Origin: Acestrorhynchus altus
Lineage: Eukaryota > Chordata > Actinopteri > Characiformes > Acestrorhynchidae
Assembly: GCA_034509495.1 (NCBI GenBank)
Contig: CM067525.1
Span: 606,592-670,591 of the forward strand
Direction of reading: 5' to 3'
Length of the DNA stretch: 64,000 nt
Shown here: piece by piece, positions 10,728 through 22,035 of the stretch
Layout: the number at the start of each line of letters is the position of its first letter
How positions within the stretch are numbered: position 1 is the stretch's first letter
Program-made: the position numbers and the translations under genes
The notes under the pieces: generated by a model
What the model was told of the DNA's origin: nothing
The model's input: only the letters and a program-made list of their open reading frames with translations
The model's database searches: none

Positions 10728-10925
10728 GATCCTGAGAGGGGGCGGGGCTGATGCTCAACCTGCATACAGACTCTGACTGATCAGAGAGAGGGGGCGGGGC
10801 TGATGCTCAACCTGTATACAGACTCTGACTGATCAGAGAGAGGGGGCGGGGCTGATGATCAACCTGCACACAGACTCTGACTGATCAGAGAGAGGGGGCG
10901 GGGCTGATGATCAACCTGCTCAATA
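10728..10925. repeat. 52-bp tandem array with GC-box core
   Basis: Four units of about 52 bases containing 'gggggcggggctgatgctca' and 'cagactctgactgatcagag'. Each unit carries a GGGGCGGGGC word, the consensus type bound by Sp/KLF factors. Confidence 0.95.
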
Positions 10926-10929
10926 TCAC

Positions 10930-11930
10930 TGATCCAGATGATGGGTTATAGAGATAAATGAGAATAAAAGTGCTGAGACAAGATAATTCTGACACATACA
11001 TAAATAACAAAAATGAATAAAGGATATTTAGGTCATTTTTATACTAGGTTAGGATCTCTGTCTCTTGAAATATATGGTATATGTCTCCTATAAATACTTT
11101 TCTAATTTTTGGTGAATAAAACCATGTAAAAAAAGAAAAATGGACACCGTTTTGAGAATTATTATGAAAGGTAATATTGTGATATTGCAGTGTATTGTTT
11201 TTTTTCTTACACCCCTCTTTCACACATCGTTGTATGCATATAATGCTGTTGAATTTTGTACACTGTTATTGAGGACAGAGTAACTTTTTGAAGGAGACGT
11301 CACCTGCTCCTTTTCTGAATCAAAGTTCTCACCTCATTGTAAAGTTGACAATGTGACCTATAATCTGTGGCTTTGTGCCAGACAGCTTCTTTATCTCCAT
11401 TCAATCTGCAGTCTGAACATGAAGTGTTCAGCGATGAGGAGCTTTGCTGAAAGCTGTGTGATGTCCATCAGGGCCAGTTTTTTTTTGGCCGCGGGTGAAA
11501 GCTGTTCGATTGCTGTGATAAAGTGTGGCAGCACTGTAACATCGCCTCTCGCCATCCAGCTCCATTCTCCTCTGGAGCAGGGCTGATAAGGGCAGCTCTC
11601 AAACAGGTCCTATGCGGAGAAGAGGTCAGCTCCTTGGACGCAAATGTTAAACGCTAGAAGGCAGTTCTGCTGGTCTGCTGATTACGGCCTGGCGTCAATA
11701 CAGACGACACTAAAGTGAAACCCCTGCATGGATACTGTGGAGTAAAGCATTGGCATCGCTATACAGAGCAGCTCAGGCCACTGGGGGCACCGGTGTCCAG
11801 ATTATACCAATGACCATCCGAGAAAGGCAAAAACAAGTATTTGATCAAAGAAAAGGTTAGGAGATGGACATATTATATTTCACCAGGACCAGACTGAACA
11901 CGGATCAGATTATTACACGATATTGCATGA
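10930..11930. other. Unassigned non-coding sequence
   Basis: AT-rich to 11,250, then mixed composition. I see no gene or complete repeat before the Tc1-like element. Confidence 0.45.
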
Positions 11931-11939
11931 AAATACTAT

Positions 11940-12765
11940 TTCATGACTAAAGTCATTTATTTATTGAGGAAAATCCTCCAGTATTTCATATCTGTGAGGG
12001 TAAAAGTATGTGACCCTGTGCTTCCAGTATCTGCTATCTAATCTGAGTCCATTCCTCCGAACAAACCAGCTTCAGCTCTGTGATGTTGATGGTTTCCTCC
12101 ATGAACTGCTGCTTCAGCTCCTTCACAACATCTCTACTGGATTAAGATCAGGACTCTGACTGGATCAGTCCAGAACATTACCTTCATTCTTCTTTAAACG
12201 TTCTTTGCTGAAGGTTTTTGGGAAGGTTGTTGTCATTCTGCATGATCCACTTTCTCTTGTGCTTCAGCTCACAGTCAGATGTCCTGATACTTTCCTGTAG
12301 GATTTGCTGCTATAATTGGTAACTCATTGTTTCATCAGTGATGGCAAACCTTCCTGGCCCAGATGGACCAAAACAGGCCCAGACCAAGATACTACAACCA
12401 CCATGTTTCATAAACGGGATAAGGCTTTTATGCTGGAATGCAGTGTTTTCTTTTCTCCATCTGTTCCCATCCGTCCACAAAACATTGTCTTCTGGCTTGT
12501 CCATGTGATCTTTATCAAACTGCAGACGAGCAGCGATGTTCTTCATGGAGAGCAGTAGCTTCTCCTTGCAGCCCTTTCGTGCTCAGTGTTCTACTGATGG
12601 TGGACTCATGAACATCAACATTAATGTGAGAAAGACCTTTAGTTGATCAGAAGATCCCTTGGACTCCTTTGTTGCCTTGCAGACTATCTCACAGCTTGCT
12701 CTCGTTGTGATTTCAGGAGCACTGAAATAAAACTCCTTTCAAAATGTGTGTGTTGGGTTCTCCAG
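11940..12765 (-). pseudogene. Tc1/mariner-like transposon with broken transposase
   Basis: On the minus strand, 12,310-12,546 encodes a degraded piece of a Tc1-type transposase, the DDE enzyme that cuts and pastes the element at TA sites. Recognisable words are 'MKNIAARLQFDKDHM', 'NVLWTD', 'TAFQHKSLIP' and 'KHGGCSILVWACFGPSGPG'. In the family the WTD aspartate is followed by glutamate; here it reads WTDG. The stretch between WTDG and the TAFQH block is shortened, so a piece of the catalytic domain is deleted. Flanking transposon sequence continues to both sides: 'ctccttcacaacatctctac' lies within the 3' half, and a terminal-like 'tatctgtgagggtaaaagta' lies near 11,990. Clearly dead. The same family appears at 52,484, 55,690 and 59,118. 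Confidence 0.85.
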
Positions 12766-12769
12766 GCAC

Positions 12770-13055
12770 TGATGGAACGGTGTTGCAGGTAAATGAATTA
12801 CATGCATGAGGTGTGTTACAGATGACGGTGTGTCAGCAGTGACGGCCCGGCACTAAATCCCGCACCCCGCCAGTGAGACTGAGCGCACAGATACCAAACA
12901 GAATGTCTAATGTGACACCACTCTGAGGCACGGAGGAATAAACTGCAGCACACAGACGGGGAGGAGGAGAAAACGGAACTGGGGTGAGCTTTGGGCCGTC
13001 ACTTTAAATCAAAACAAACGCCACGAGATAGCAGAGACGTTTCCACAAAGAGCAG
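12770..13055. other. Unassigned non-coding sequence
   Basis: No element recognised between the Tc1-like copy and the pyrimidine-rich tract. Confidence 0.4.
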
Positions 13056-13059
13056 CGTA

Positions 13060-13201
13060 CGCTCTCACTCCCTTCCCTTCTCTCATCTCCCCCTGTTTAT
13101 ATCTCTCCATTTCTCCATCTAAGGCTTCCCTCTCTCTCTCTCTCTCTGTCTCTCTCCCTCTCTCTGTTCTTTCTCTCTCTCTCTCTCCCTCTCTCTCTGT
13201 T

Positions 13202-13233
<32 letters not shown>

Positions 13234-13251
13234 TGTTTGTCTCTCTCTCTG

Positions 13252-13283
<32 letters not shown>

Positions 13284-13343
13284 TCACTCTGTTTCTCTCT
13301 CTCTCTGTTTCTCTCTCTCTCTCTCTCTGTTTCTCTCTCTCTC

Positions 13344-13389
<46 letters not shown>

Positions 13390-13445
13390 TCTCTGTTTCT
13401 CTCTCTCTCTCTCTGTTTCTCTCTCTGTCTGTCTCTCTCTCTCTC

Positions 13446-13487
<42 letters not shown>

Positions 13488-13975
13488 AACAGATTGTGAA
13501 CAGTAATGCGGTGTGTGTCTGAAGCCGTTGCTCTGCTCTGAGTAATTGCACTGCAGCAATTCAGCTTAAGACAATCCAGCTTCCTCCATCAACCTTCTAA
13601 CCTCTCCATCCCCCTGCCTCCTCACCCCACTCTACCCACTTTCTCCTGCCTCTACACTCATCCCCTCCGTCCACCTTCTCCTGCCTCAACTCTCACCCCT
13701 CCACCCCTTACCTTCTTACCTCCCCATCCACCTTCTCCTGCCTCTGTTCTCAACCCTCCATTCTACTCCCCTCCACCATCTCATCTCTCCACCACTACAC
13801 CCTTACTCCCTCTGCCTTCACGCCTTTCTACCCCTGCCCATTTGCCTTCTCCGCTCCATCTTTTCATTCCTCCATCCTTCCTCGATTCACCATCTCATCC
13901 TTCTGCTTCGTCAACCATCCTCCTCATCACCTCCAACCATCCCACCCCTCCTCCTGCATCTGTTCATCCCTTTAT
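13060..13975. repeat. Long pyrimidine-rich tract with (CT)n array
   Basis: Bases 13,121-13,486 are CT repeats punctuated by TGTCTCT and TGTTTCT units. The following 13,570-13,975 is G-poor and rich in 'ccttctcctgcctc'-like phrases. The Arg/Glu open frame of 180 residues on the minus strand and the Leu/Ser frame on the plus strand are pure repeat artefacts. Confidence 0.95.
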
Positions 13976-13979
13976 TTGA

Positions 13980-14051
13980 AGCGTACCTACTGTTTGCCCC
14001 TCATCCTCATCCACTGAACGAGTCGAGGCATTTTAACATTTTATCTGTCAA

Positions 14052-14085
<34 letters not shown>

Positions 14086-14675
14086 TCATATACCTGCCTC
14101 TTCCTATAGATAATTGCTGAAGCACGGAGCACCGTATAGATATACGCAGCAGCTGAAAGCCATTCCCGTAATGGCACTTACAGTCTGAAGGCAGCTGAGT
14201 TTGACATTTTGTTCAAAATACATTAACCCCTCGACCGTCAGGAGCTGCGGTTATCACTGCCAATGACCAACATAAAAATAAACACGCTTCATATGAATTA
14301 TTCTCATAGCTGGTTCAGAGAAGCACAGGGGGAGCTGAGGGGCTTATGCTGTTATGTCGTTTTAAACTCCAGACTTTAAAGGGTTAAACTGAAGACCTGT
14401 GATACTGTGTGTCGTACGCTCTGAACGGATGTGAAATCTAGACCAGTGGACCAGTTCTTACAGCATTTAAGGTTGATAAAGAACTACATACGAAGGACAC
14501 CACAGTCGACAGACGCCGTCGCAAAGACATGTAAACAGGCCCATAAGATTATTTGGAGGCAGATTCGCTTTTTCATGAATTTTGCATGAGGTTCGAGCGA
14601 GGCAGGAGTGTGTGAGGAGGCTGGATGGAGACAGATGGTCGTCAGAGAGCGGCTCTGCAAACACACGAGGAACCA
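13980..14675. other. Unassigned sequence with (TG)n
   Basis: A TG run at 14,055-14,084. Otherwise no recognised feature. Confidence 0.5.
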
Positions 14676-14679
14676 TCAG

Positions 14680-14697
14680 CACTGCCAGAGAGAGAGA

Positions 14698-14767
<70 letters not shown>

Positions 14768-15033
14768 CAGATAGCGATAGGGCGGATGAGAGTGGTTCCG
14801 AAAAACACACAAGGAAGCGTCACTTCTGCCAGAGAGAGAGAAGGATGAGTGGGGGGCGGAAAATAGAGAGGACGATTAAAGGTTTGATAAAGGATTGAGG
14901 GAGAAAATACAGAAGAAAGAGAATATGGTAAATGAGTAAAAGATAAAGAAAAAAAGAGAGAGCATGGGATGAGAGAAAGAGAAGGACAGGAGGAAACAGA
15001 AAAGTAAAGAAAGACAGGCAAAAGCAAGAGAAT

Positions 15034-15122
<89 letters not shown>

Positions 15123-15495
15123 GAGGTATGGAAGCAGAGGTGTGAGAAGGAGGTAGTAAGAGAGACAGAAAGATGGATACAGAGAGAGGAGGAGGAGAAT
15201 GAGCAGGAGAAGGATGGATAGAAGTTTTGGGAAAAAAAGACAAAATTGTGAAATAAGTCATAGATGGAAGAGAGAGAAAGAGAAAAAGGGTGCGGTAGGA
15301 AGAGAGAAAGTTTCAGACAAAAAGAGGAGAGGTAAAGATAAAGAACGGAAAGAGACCAATATAAGATAAAGGAGAGAAACGAGAGGAGAGGGAGACTTAA
15401 AGAAAAGAGGACGTGAACGTGAAATGAAGAGTGAAAAAAATGACAAAGAGGAAGAGAAAGCAAGAGTGTCTGCAAAAGAGAGAGAGAGATTGTGA
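14680..15495. repeat. Long purine-rich tract with (GA)n and (GAAA)n
   Basis: Over about 800 bases the plus strand is overwhelmingly A and G. It contains GA runs at 14,689-14,768 and a pure GAAA run at about 15,034-15,121. Minus-strand frames of 230 and 264 residues rich in Ser, Leu and Phe come from this composition. They are not proteins. Confidence 0.93.
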
Positions 15496-15499
15496 GCAA

Positions 15500-16630
15500 G
15501 CGATGGGGCGGACATGTTCCTCCCAGACATCTTTCATCACTATGGCAACCTCGGGTCTCTGCAGCCACCCTGTTGCCGTGGGGTTCGACAACACGTCAGT
15601 CACCATGGGAAAGCTCAGGTACAAAGAGTGATCGCCATAACGATGCTGACAGCCTACTGGGAAAATAAAGGAAGTGCGCTCCACCTGCCATCCAGACTGC
15701 AGCTATTAAGACGGAGTTCGTGCCATACGGACCCTTTATTAACAACCAGACAGTCAAAACCTCAGAACACCCCTACATTTACGAGGTACAGCACAAGCAC
15801 GCTTACAGCTAGAAAACACGGTTACAGAGGACGTTGGAGGTCTTATTTACACTTCAGACATTAGTTTGGTTTGCTCTTGATTGTTGAATGGAGTGGTGAC
15901 GTCCATGAAGGTAGCAGTAAAACGATGTGGCACGGGTCAACAACGTGTTTAGGCCAGCCAGTGGACCCAACCGTACCTTGGGAATACACCCCCTACAGGT
16001 ACGGAACCACCACCAGCCTGGACAGTGCCTTGTTGATAACCTGGGTCCGAGGCTTCATGGGGTCTGAAGCACACAAACCCAACAAACATTGGTACCAATC
16101 CTGAGATGATCACCCTGAGGGAACGCCACCTGTTTTACATACTGATATCCCACAGCTTTTGGGATTTCAGTGAAGATATTCCAGGGAATACGATCCTGAT
16201 TGGACAGCTTTCCTTTGAAACTTTTATTTCCAAACAAAGCTCTACTGAAATGCAGGCTGAGTTTAATTACAGGAATGGTTTTATTGAACTGAACCGGAGA
16301 ACGCAGTGGATATCCGTTTTAAATCCGTGCTGTCGGAGAAGGGACAACCCTGTAATGACACATTTACTTTTTCCTGGAATGCTAATTCACGACAAAAAGC
16401 ACATTCTACTGCCGACACTTTATGAAAAGGCTTCTTTTCCTCCCAAAAGAGCGTTCTCTCTCAATCTGGAGCCCACTTTGGCTTTCTATGAGCGGTCCAC
16501 AGGATGAAGGCTCATTCGCATGCTGCCGGTACGATTTAGAGGGATACGATTGTCACACACTCTATCTGACTCACCACACATACACACCTACCTACCCATC
16601 CAGCAACACACACATTTAGAGGGAGGGAGG
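15500..16630. other. Unassigned non-coding sequence
   Basis: Balanced composition with several unrelated short open frames. None has splice context or motifs that I can recognise. Confidence 0.45.
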
Positions 16631-16639
16631 AGAAATCGA

Positions 16640-16980
16640 TGCAGCGAAAGCTCTTCAGTCCTGCTCAATTTCATCCTTTAGTGCTGGACACAATTAAAAG
16701 TCCTCTCCGAGCGCCTTTTCCAATCCAGATTTCTATGGCAGTGACAGCCGCCGCAATGTCATTTGCTAAACAAAAGGCAGGCTGTCTCGGCAGAGGCCGC
16801 AGGCCATCCCACCCTGCCCTGCTCCCCCCTCCGATTATATGGCTGGGAGGGTTATCGACTGGCCCTGCCCCAAGGATTCATCGCCTCGGGAGAGTTAGGA
16901 TACTCTCTCTGTGGTGTAGAACAGAATGGAGGTCAATGGACGGTGCTCCACCGGCGGAGGAGGTTTAAAGGGAATGAAGC
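16640..16980. promoter_or_regulatory. Possible conserved non-coding element
   Basis: Repeat-free, balanced sequence with 'tggacacaattaaaag' and 'gcaatgtcatttgctaaac', of the kind often seen in conserved enhancers. This is composition-based judgement only; no comparison was possible. Confidence 0.2.
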
Positions 16981-17117
16981 CCAAACCGCACTTACGGAGA
17001 CGGGGTGGGATGGACAAGCCTGCTGAGGAACCAGCAAGCGTGACACCAGCACGAGTCAGAGCACAGTGTGGGATCTAGTACCGTGTAGAAAGTCAAGCTG
17101 CTGTGTGTGTGTTTGCA

Positions 17118-17300
17118 GCTTTGTGGACAAAAGAATTGAGACACCTACCCATTAGCATCTGGTTCTAAATCCATAGAATTATTACGGAGTTGGTCCCCCT
17201 CTAACAGCTTACAGTCTTCTGGAAGGACTTTCATCAAGATGATGCAGTTGCTGGAGAATTTACCCAGAATTCAGAAGAGCAGAAGAGAGTGGTGCTGGAC
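17118..17300. mobile_element. Tc1-like MITE remnant
   Basis: 'gtggacaaaagaattgagac' here parallels 'atggacaaaagtattgagac' at 61,588, part of a terminal sequence of a dispersed fish DNA transposon. The remainder, around 'ggaaggactttcatcaagat', is a decayed interior. Confidence 0.55.
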
Positions 17301-17304
17301 GAGA

Positions 17305-18055
17305 TGACTTGTTGCTCTTTAGACTTTGGTCTGCACTGTCTCGGCTGTTTGATCTCCAGTGACTTATAAACTAAATAAAAATAAATAAATAAATAAATAT
17401 TATATGGAATAAATATATCGAGCACTGAAAGCAAGGAATGAAAATTATTACATTGTTGTCCAGGCAGGTTTCACATCATCCAGAGACGTGTGCATGTAGA
17501 ACGGTGAAATGGACACAAGGGGGAGCTCTAACGTCGCTCCACAGCAGCCCGACTGACGGGGCTTCCTGCGGCTGAGCCCGTAGGTGTTTTAGATCATCGG
17601 TGTCGCGATTATCTCGGTTGACCATTATCACTCACTATTCTACTGAAATGAAAGTATCACCATATGTTCTGCTAGGAGAATGCTCCGCCCACTTTCCTCA
17701 ACCAATCACTTGCCACCGCTTGTCTCTGAACGACCTTAACTCACATGTCCCTTTTGCTGCTTTCCAGATGTTGATGTTTTGTTGTCCCCATCGCCACCAG
17801 TTTGGTCCTGCTGGTCACCCAGGGGCTTTGGCTCCGCCCCTTCCTTCCAGTATGCATACGTCTTCTGGTACGTCATAGTTTGGCTTCGTTATTCGTAATA
17901 ATCGCAGCATTATCATGCTGCTACACTGGGACAGCTCATCAAGGAGGCCATGTTAAGAACATCTTAAGCAGCGGTGGTCTCTGAAGTTCAGCTCTCTGCT
18001 GTGCTGACCTATTTATGAATGCCTCCATTTTGCTCTGGTTCTCTTAAAGCCTTTA
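17305..18055. other. Unassigned non-coding sequence
   Basis: An 'aataaataaataaat' run near 17,380. Nothing else recognised. Confidence 0.45.
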
Positions 18056-18059
18056 AAGA

Positions 18060-18260
18060 GAAGACTGGCGCGGCACTCAGATTACCATGATTAATCATTT
18101 TACACAAATATTGTGAGTCATGGCGTGCTCAGCAGCAAGGGGCCAGATAAGATCTTTAAATTACCTGGATGTGGGCTGGATCCAAGCTGGTGCCCCAATT
18201 AATCCTCCCCAAATGCAATTAGTGCCGGAGTTAGCCAGCTGTGCACATCACAAAACAGAC
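18060..18260. promoter_or_regulatory. Possible conserved non-coding element
   Basis: Repeat-free segment with several homeodomain-type ATTA/TAAT words ('gattaccatgattaatcatt', 'ccaattaatcctcccc', 'gcaattagtgcc') and a GATA word 'cagataagatc'. Judged by eye; conservation not tested. Confidence 0.25.
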
Positions 18261-18274
18261 TAAAACAGAGCTTA

Positions 18275-18761
18275 TACACCGATCAACCATAACATTATGA
18301 CCACCTCCTTGCTTCTCCTCTCTCTGTCCATCCTATCAGCTCCTCTGATCACACAGGAGCTCTCTGTGGTTCTATAATTCCAGACTGTAGTTCATCTGTT
18401 TCTCTGCAGACTTTATTCTCCTCCTTTCACCCTGATCTTCAATGATCAGGACCCCACAGGACCACCACAGAGCAGATATTATGTGGGTGGTGGGTCATTC
18501 TCAGCACTGCTGGACCGAGAACAGTCCACCAACCAGAAATATCCAGCCGACAGCGTCCTGTGGGCAGCGTCCTGTGAGCACTGATGACCATCATTGAAGA
18601 TCAGGGTGGAAGGAGGAGAATAAAGTCTGCAGAGAAACAGATGAACTACAGTCTGGAATTATAGATCTACAGAGAGCTCCTGTGTGATCAGAGGAGCTGA
18701 GAGAGTGGACAGAGAGAGGAGGAACAAGGAGGAGGCCATAATGTTACGGATGAACAGTGTA
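18275..18761. mobile_element. Palindromic MITE, near-complete copy
   Basis: The left end 'tacaccgatcaaccataaca' and the right end, read in reverse complement 'tacactgttcatccgtaaca', are imperfect terminal inverted repeats. Large parts of the two halves pair with each other ('cagactgtagttcatctgtt' against 'aacagatgaactacagtctg'). It has no coding capacity. The terminal word resembles the end of a Tc1-like family whose decayed transposase region appears at 22,895 and 27,185, so that family may have mobilised it. Confidence 0.88.
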
Positions 18762-18764
18762 GAC

Positions 18765-19325
18765 ACTCCACACACTGAACACTGGCCGTGCTGTTCCAGC
18801 ACATAAGTGAGACGTTTTGCTGTCTAAGAGTCAAACATACACAGACTCTCACTGCAAGGCACAAGAGCATGACGTTAATCAGGCCTTTTTCCTCCGTCAC
18901 ATGAAAGGACCAAACGCTCCGCTGAGTCACTACAATGGATACAAGTGTATTCAAAGCACACCGCGGGGGGACAGGCAGGAAGTAACAACACGACTCTTTG
19001 AAATGTCTTTAATCCACGTCGAGCACAGTGCAAATCACCAGCCACCATCTCCAGCCATTACTGAGGATAATTGTTCATTACAAAAACACACCATCAGCAT
19101 CGAGAGGTGCATGAAAGGCAGCGCAGAGATTAACGGACCACCAGCTGCCACAGGTGGTGGATAAAGTGCGAGAACACATTAAAATCCCATGTTTGAAAAA
19201 GGCATTAAAGTGTAGTTTATGATAAAACTGGATACAAACCCCAACCGTTCTACTTAACCTTTAGAACTCAAGAACATGTTCTCATAGTCTGACATACTTT
19301 TAATCACCTAATATTAGAAAAGTAT
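18765..19325. other. Unassigned non-coding sequence
   Basis: Nothing recognised between two copies of the palindromic MITE family. Confidence 0.45.
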
Positions 19326-19330
19326 TTATA

Positions 19331-19650
19331 GGTGTTGCTGGTTTGAGCGGATCAGACGCAGCAGTGCTGCTGGAGTGTTTAAACCCCTCAGTGTCACTGC
19401 TGGACCGAGAACAGTCCACCGACCAGAAACGTCCAGCCGACAGCGTCCTGTGAGCAGCGTCCTGTGAGCACTGATGAAGGACTCGAGGACGACCAACACA
19501 AACTGTGCAGAAACAGATGAGCTTCTGTCTCTGACTTTAAATCTACAAGGTGGAGACACTCGGTAGGAGTGTCTGATAGAGTGGACAGTGAGTGGACACA
19601 GGGTTTAAACACTCCAGCAGCACTGCTGCGTCTGATCCACTCGTAACAGA
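19331..19650. mobile_element. Palindromic MITE, central part
   Basis: 'tggaccgagaacagtccacc' and 'gtccagccgacagcgtcctg' match the centre of the copy at 18,275. Both arms of the inner palindrome are present ('cagcagtgctgctggagtgt' at the left and 'ccagcagcactgctgcgtct' at the right), while the terminal repeats are missing. Confidence 0.85.
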
Positions 19651-19654
19651 AACA

Positions 19655-20735
19655 TATTTCCTCGTGGCAATTAAGGAGATGCAGGAATAAGATAAAGATT
19701 GGGGTGAAAAATACTGGTGTCGCCCTTTAAAGTCCACGTTGCTAGAACGGCACGTCACCGGACCAGTCAGAACCTTCAAAGATAGCAGCGAACAGGGCTA
19801 ATTAATGAGCTCAATGGACTCCAGTAATTGAGTTAATTGTGTGCCGCTGAGCTGGACCCACGGTACAGCGGGCAGAAGCTTGTTAAAACAGTAGTAGTTT
19901 TCAAAAGCTACTGAAGAAAGCAAAGAAAATGTAAGCATGTCCGGAAGCGGCCTGGTGATCAGACTTCATTATACGTGAGAAGTTTCTCTGAACCAGACTT
20001 CCAGGCTTGTTCATGGCTGAGTGAGCTTTCCTGCAAGGTTTGTGAACAAGCACAGCAGAGTTCAGTCTCCAGATATGGAAGAAACACCATCTACAGCTTT
20101 ATATACCATTTAGACATTAATTAAGAAATGCTGATTGTGTTGTTCTTTACCCAAACAAAAGATACCTCCACCTCCTCCACATCTCCCCTGCTTCGGCGGC
20201 TGTCTCCACAAAATTCCCGTCTGAGGAAGCCAAATTAATGGCAGCCCATCAACCCCAGGGACCTCATTAAATCAGTACAGAAGACTAAATGGTCCTTCTG
20301 AGAAATAAGTGCTTGTTATACTCTTTAAAACACTGTCCTCTCTGAATACGAGCGGGTTTCAGCGTTGCGGGGGGCAGCTGTTGATTAAAACTTACTCACA
20401 GCGAGGTCGTCATTAAGTCAAGTCGTTAAACGAAAGTTTGTCCACTGAAGTTTTAGCCTTGGAGCCTAGTTCCCGCCCACCTCATTAACAATTCCAATGG
20501 CTTCCACGACTAGACATGTGCTCCTTGATACTGGACTGATGTTACTATGGGCAAGAGTACTGACACGCTCGATGTGGTCAGGCCTCTAACGAGAAGAGCT
20601 ACCGGACCTCAGAGACGAGGTCAGGCTCTGTAGAGCCTTGAACACCAGAACCAGAACCAGAACTGTATCATTGGTACATCATGCCCTCGCGCTGTGATTT
20701 ACTCTGCATGCATGTTTATTATTATGCAAATAAAC
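19655..20735. other. Unassigned non-coding sequence
   Basis: Balanced sequence with no repeats or genes that I can name. Confidence 0.45.
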
Positions 20736-20740
20736 ATCAT

Positions 20741-20945
20741 AACACAAAACATATGTCCAAATGTTTGGGACCACCCCTGAAAATGACCTTAAAGTTTCGC
20801 CAATAGAATAGGACCGTCTAGATTAGATATGCATGACCCTATTGGCACTAGAGGGTATAAAGACCCCCAGCATTGAGCTGTGGAGCAGTGGAACTGATGG
20901 AGCTCCATCCAGCACTTCTGGGACGAGGTGGGGTGGTGATCAAAT
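20741..20945 (+). mobile_element. Tc1-like MITE ('ATATGTCCAAATGTTTG' family)
   Basis: 'catatgtccaaatgtttggg' followed by 'agagggtataaagaccccca' and 'gctgtggagcagtggaac' parallels 41,663-41,860 and, in reverse, 48,540-48,800. A TATAAA word lies at about 20,856. Short and non-coding. Confidence 0.75.
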
Positions 20946-20949
20946 CCTC

Positions 20950-22030
20950 ACCTCTCCAAAACAAATGTTATTTTTTTAGATGCACTGATATATATATTTA
21001 TATTTATATATAAAGACACCGGATTATATTTAGTCCACAAGTCACTTGGACTAAAATCCTTTAACTGGCATTTGAAGATGTTTGGAACATGCTGTGTTTG
21101 TTTATTTACTGTATTCCTGCACTGATGGTTGGAATTGGAACTCATTACAGTCTCTGATGACCTGTGTAGAGTCCGAGCTGCCATTTGTTATTCTGGTCAT
21201 CATCAGTGGTCTTCGTCTTCAGTGGTCTCCTGACTGGAGCACTAAGCCGTTCTCCACAGACAGCACTGAGAGATTTGAAGAGCGCAGCGCATCGAGGATA
21301 AGAGAGCAATCTGTCGGAGCTTCGGAATGCTTTCTTTCCTTTTTTCGGCTGACATTTAGCTGGTGGAGGCGGTGAGAGGCTGCTCGGCTCCTGCTGAGCT
21401 CCAGCTGCCTGCCGCCACACGCAGCTCTGACAGGAGCAAACCCCATCAACCTGCGACATTTTCTCATCTCCCTAACCCCTCACACACTCGTTCACACACT
21501 CTCTACACACCTCATACACACACACAAAGGAGCAGAAATCCCAAAACACACTCAGCAGGAAAAAGAAGAACATTCTAGCTTTCAAAGAACACAGTGTGAG
21601 TCCTTTAGGAAGATTAAATGAGTGTGGAAATAAAATCGTTCACGATTTTTCCTTGAGATACTGCGTAGCTAAGAATTCCCAAACAGCATTTTAAATCACA
21701 CTCTCGGATAATTCCGTTTTAGGTTAACGTCAAACAGACTTGGCTTCTGGATAAAACGGGATGAAGTGCAGAAACAGCAGAGGCAAAGGATACCTCCACA
21801 AAGCAGAGGCTTCTGGAGAGCACTAATGGTCTTCCACACCTGCACCTTCCAGGTCAGTTCGTTTGGGCAGGTGACTCAAACCAACACAACAGAAGTCTCA
21901 CATCTCCTGGAAGACAGGGGACTGTCTTGCATATTGATAGCGACTCCCTGAAGTCTGTAAATTATTCCCAACCAGCAGGAGAGCATGACCAGAGAATCAA
22001 CATACAGATGACCATACAGATCCTTCAAGT
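20950..22030. other. Unassigned non-coding sequence
   Basis: AT-rich to about 21,050 with a short TATATA stretch, then balanced sequence. Open frames of up to 104 residues overlap on both strands around 21,080-21,580. None shows a family signature. Confidence 0.45.
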
Positions 22031-22035
22031 CCTGT

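Noticed and set aside
12310..12546. A functional transposase gene
   Set aside because: The catalytic neighbourhood is altered (WTDG) and the gene is deleted and frame-shifted on both sides.
13009..13551. 180-residue Arg/Glu-rich frame, resembling an RS/ER-type protein
   Set aside because: Pure translation of (CT)n with GTCTCT interruptions.
14467..15568. Open frames of 230 and 264 residues on the minus strand rich in Ser, Leu and Phe
   Set aside because: They follow the purine-rich tract and change composition only with the repeats. No domain, splice context or balanced residue use.
16106..16507. 133-residue frame as an exon
   Set aside because: No similarity that I recognise and no consistent splice signals around it.
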